64,000 bases of DNA, taken from CAZPRW01 sp964577805 (GTDB lineage Bacteria; Verrucomicrobiota; Verrucomicrobiia; Opitutales; JAIRKQ01). Below, piece after piece: positions 62,064-64,000 of this stretch. The stretch's first letter is position 1, and each line of letters opens with the position of its first letter. The DNA is taken from assembly GCA_964577805.1 (NCBI GenBank), contig CAZOAG010000001.1, forward strand, positions 124,001 to 188,000, in the 5' to 3' direction. A model generated the notes under the pieces. That model saw only the letters and a list, made by a program, of their open reading frames with translations. It was not told the origin of the DNA and did no database searches. The position numbers were made by a program, and so were the translations under genes.

Positions 62064-62963
62064 TCATTTGAAAAGTTCATGTTCGATGTTTCGTGCAGAA
62101 TATACAAACGTTCGAATGTCGTTTATTGCCTCTTGAGATTCATCCAATAAGTAATGTCCTGCCATTTGATATATTTTATATTTAGCATTTGGAAGAACTT
62201 TGGCCCATCGTTGTAACACATCGAAATTGTAAAGAAAATCATTATCTGCCCAGAAGAATTTGATCTTCTTGTTGTTTAAAATAAAGGCTTTTTCTTCAAT
62301 CTGTTCCAATAATGGTAGAGATGGATGATTTGGTAACCATGGGATATCAACAATACCATCAGCAATACATCCACGTGATAATATTTTTTTAAATGGCCAT
62401 AAATATCCATGTCGAACATTATCTGGCAATACACCGATTGTTCCAAAATGCATACTCGCACGTAAAAAGAAATTACACATTCTTGAAAATATTGAAACTA
62501 CGAGCGGTAATTTGAAAAATGTCAATAGCATAGGTATACGTGGCAACATGAATGAATATGAGTTTAGAAATGATAAACTACTAATGCGTTCAGGCCATCG
62601 TTCTGCCATAGCAAGTGCTATGATTGCACCAAAATCCTGTGCAACAATGTGAAATTTTTTAAAATGCATATTCTCGGCAAATGATATTCCATTATCAATA
62701 TGCTGCTGAATATTATAATTATATCGCCATGGTTTATCAGATAACCCATACCCTATATTATCCGGTGCGATACATTTGAAATCATTCCGCATCAATAAAA
62801 TAAGGTTTCTAAAAAAAAATGACCAATTTGGATGTCCGTGGAGAAATAATACTGTCTCCCCTGCCCCTTCATCAATGTAATGCATCTTCTTACCATCCCG
62901 CAATCGTAAATAATGACTACGGAATGGATACAATTTCTGCAAAAAATTTGGTAATTGCTCCAC
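62064..62963 (-). CDS. Alpha/beta hydrolase, haloalkane-dehalogenase-like
   Basis: A 299-residue alpha/beta hydrolase. The oxyanion 'LHGHPNWSFFFRNLI' (about 42-56), the nucleophile Asp in 'VAQDFGAIIAL' (about 110) and the catalytic His in 'MAGHYLLDES' (about 273) follow the haloalkane dehalogenase plan; the family usually has Trp where Phe stands after the Asp. Asp-type nucleophiles are also used by epoxide hydrolases. The real substrate is unknown. Monocistronic, between SRP RNA and the T3SS rod gene. Confidence 0.82.
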   Translation of the reverse strand: MEQLPNFLQKLYPFRSHYLRLRDGKKMHYIDEGAGETVLFLHGHPNWSFFFRNLILLMRNDFKCIAPDNIGYGLSDKPWRYNYNIQQHIDNGISFAENMHFKKFHIVAQDFGAIIALAMAERWPERISSLSFLNSYSFMLPRIPMLLTFFKLPLVVSIFSRMCNFFLRASMHFGTIGVLPDNVRHGYLWPFKKILSRGCIADGIVDIPWLPNHPSLPLLEQIEEKAFILNNKKIKFFWADNDFLYNFDVLQRWAKVLPNAKYKIYQMAGHYLLDESQEAINDIRTFVYSARNIEHELFK

Positions 62964-63044
62964 AACAGGGAAGATAAAGTAATCAAATACTAAGGAAGTA
63001 CAAACAAAAACAAATTATATATATTTCTGATAAAATTTTGAAAA

Positions 63045-63590
63045 TTACTTATCGCGGAATAGCGTTTGTAGTGCTTGAGATCCTTTGTCACCGACTTTTG
63101 ATGCAACATCCAATACTATCGACATTTGCATGACTTCATATTGGATACGCATAAGGTCTTGTTGCGACATGTCTGGCTTTTTTGTCAGCTCAACAACAAC
63201 ATTTGTAATGCGCTCCAATCGATGTCTAACAACAGATACAAAATCATCAAAACGTTCGGCAAATATTGTCTGTTTAGCATCAACGCGCATACGTTCTAAT
63301 TTTAAAAACGTTTCAGGAGTAACAGAATTTATATCTCCTAATGCCATGCGAATAGCAGCAGCTTCGCCAGCATCAGAAGCAGATAACCCTTCTATTGAAG
63401 ATCTCAGGTTTTGTGTGATTCTTGTTGGATCCGCTTGGGCACCATCAATAATATCTTTTATTTTCTGAGCATCTCCAAGCTGTTGACCAGACAGCTCATC
63501 TTTCATCATATTTTGTACCATGGCACGGAGTTGTTCCATTTGTACTTCTTCCATGCCTATACTTGTTGCTCCAACACTTTCTACACCCAT
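63045..63590 (-). CDS. sctI: Type III secretion inner rod protein (SctI/YscI-like)
   Basis: The 181 residues end in the pattern of T3SS inner-rod proteins: 'DLMRIQYEVMQMSIVLDVAS' then 'KVGDKGSQALQTLFR', like the helix that anchors the needle. The first ~120 residues are helical and polar with no signal peptide, longer than the 80-140 usual in the family. It is 95 bases from the rpoD stop codon. With the needle gene at the other end of the window it shows that T3SS genes are dispersed. The N-terminal half is not recognisable. Confidence 0.65.
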   Translation of the reverse strand: MGVESVGATSIGMEEVQMEQLRAMVQNMMKDELSGQQLGDAQKIKDIIDGAQADPTRITQNLRSSIEGLSASDAGEAAAIRMALGDINSVTPETFLKLERMRVDAKQTIFAERFDDFVSVVRHRLERITNVVVELTKKPDMSQQDLMRIQYEVMQMSIVLDVASKVGDKGSQALQTLFRDK

Positions 63591-63685
63591 ATTTCCCCTT
63601 TTTCGCTGTATTTAAAAAATATTACAATATAACCTCTTAATAACTAGAAATATTAGCAATGTTATTTCGAAATTTCAATACAAAA

Positions 63686-64000
63686 TTACACATCGTCATC
63701 TGTTATGAAATTTTCAAAACCAGGACCATCTGATTGCAATTCATTATCAAAAAATCCATGTAATTGTCGAATACGCGTCGGATGGCGCATTTTTCGTAGT
63801 GCTTTAGCCTCAATTTGTCGAATACGTTCGCGTGTGACATTAAACATTTGGCCAACTTCTTCAAGTGTACGACTATACCCATCTTTCAGTCCAAAACGCA
63901 ATGTCAAAACTTCGCGTTCGCGTGGTGTCAAACTATCCAAAACAGACCCTATTTTATCTCTGAGCAGACTAAATGCAGTCATATCATATGGATTTTCTGC
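63686..64000 (-). CDS. rpoD: Primary sigma factor RpoD, C-terminal part (5' end outside window)
   Basis: The visible part is region 4: 'LTPREREVLTLRFGLKDG' followed by the helix-turn-helix 'TLEEVGQMFNVTRERIRQIE' and 'KALRKMRHP'. This is the -35 recognition domain of housekeeping sigma-70. The frame is open to the right edge ('ENPYDMTAFSLL'), so the true start is beyond it. The tail after 'RQLHGFFDNE' is acidic and longer than in E. coli. Confidence 0.95.
   Translation of the reverse strand, partial: AENPYDMTAFSLLRDKIGSVLDSLTPREREVLTLRFGLKDGYSRTLEEVGQMFNVTRERIRQIEAKALRKMRHPTRIRQLHGFFDNELQSDGPGFENFITDDDV

Noticed and set aside
1..64000. CRISPR arrays, insertion sequences, prophage genes or att sites
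   Set aside because: I saw no spaced short repeats, transposase, integrase or phage structural gene. The tandem repeats at 21.5 and 23-25 kb are slippage and gene-duplication repeats.

Overview
ORGANISM. The window is AT-rich, densely packed bacterial DNA. It codes for a Gram-negative envelope: heptose and Kdo genes, a type II secretion-like secretin, an RND efflux pump, and pieces of a type III secretion system (T3SS). Gene order points to the Planctomycetes-Verrucomicrobia-Chlamydiae group. The sets ileS / dksA-like / lspA and nusA-infB-rbfA-nrnA-truB-ribF, and a needle gene followed by a YscG/CdsG-like chaperone, recall Verrucomicrobiota and Chlamydiae. I infer a host-associated, probably intracellular verrucomicrobial lineage; this is not proven by the window. 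Reduction is visible: three decayed loci, a RibF without its kinase domain, a MalQ-like protein without its catalytic acids, a response regulator without its DNA-binding domain, and zinc sites lost from IleS and the DksA-like protein. LAYOUT. 0-1.7 kb: T3SS chaperone (partial), T3SS needle, FabV. 1.8-9 kb: a SufS-like desulfurase, then a five-gene type II secretion/type IV pilus-like operon. 9.1-16.5 kb (minus): amino-acid ABC transporter, lspA, dksA-like, ileS, terC. 16.5-21.5 kb: phosphatase, rpiB, MalQ-like pseudoenzyme, RNase P RNA, uppS-cdsA, HIT protein. 21.5-28.5 kb: three tandem large coiled-coil genes of unknown function, which are mosaic copies of one another and follow a five-copy pentanucleotide repeat. 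28.7-32.2 kb: tRNA-Ser, ACT-like protein, exported Nudix protein, ispF, FIST protein. 33-40 kb (minus): tripartite RND efflux operon plus an NtrC-like regulator. 40-48 kb: kdsD, RNA methyltransferase, pntA-alpha1, rdgB, rpmI-rplT, hldD, tRNA-His, rplU-rpmA. 48-52.8 kb: mutS, a frameshifted pseudogene, a tandem universal stress protein. 52.9-59.4 kb: the nusA-to-ribF operon. 59.4-64 kb: a candidate T3SS translocator, an Arg/Gln-rich unknown, SRP RNA, an alpha/beta hydrolase, the T3SS inner rod and the 3' end of rpoD. HOW IT FITS. The core information-processing genes look intact. The accessory content is about the envelope, secretion and probably host contact. T3SS parts are scattered (both ends of the window), as in chlamydiae. 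The most distinctive system is the mosaic coiled-coil family at 21.6-28.5 kb, with a decayed probable relative at 50.7-51.7 kb. They may be secreted effectors or surface proteins, but nothing in the sequence proves that.
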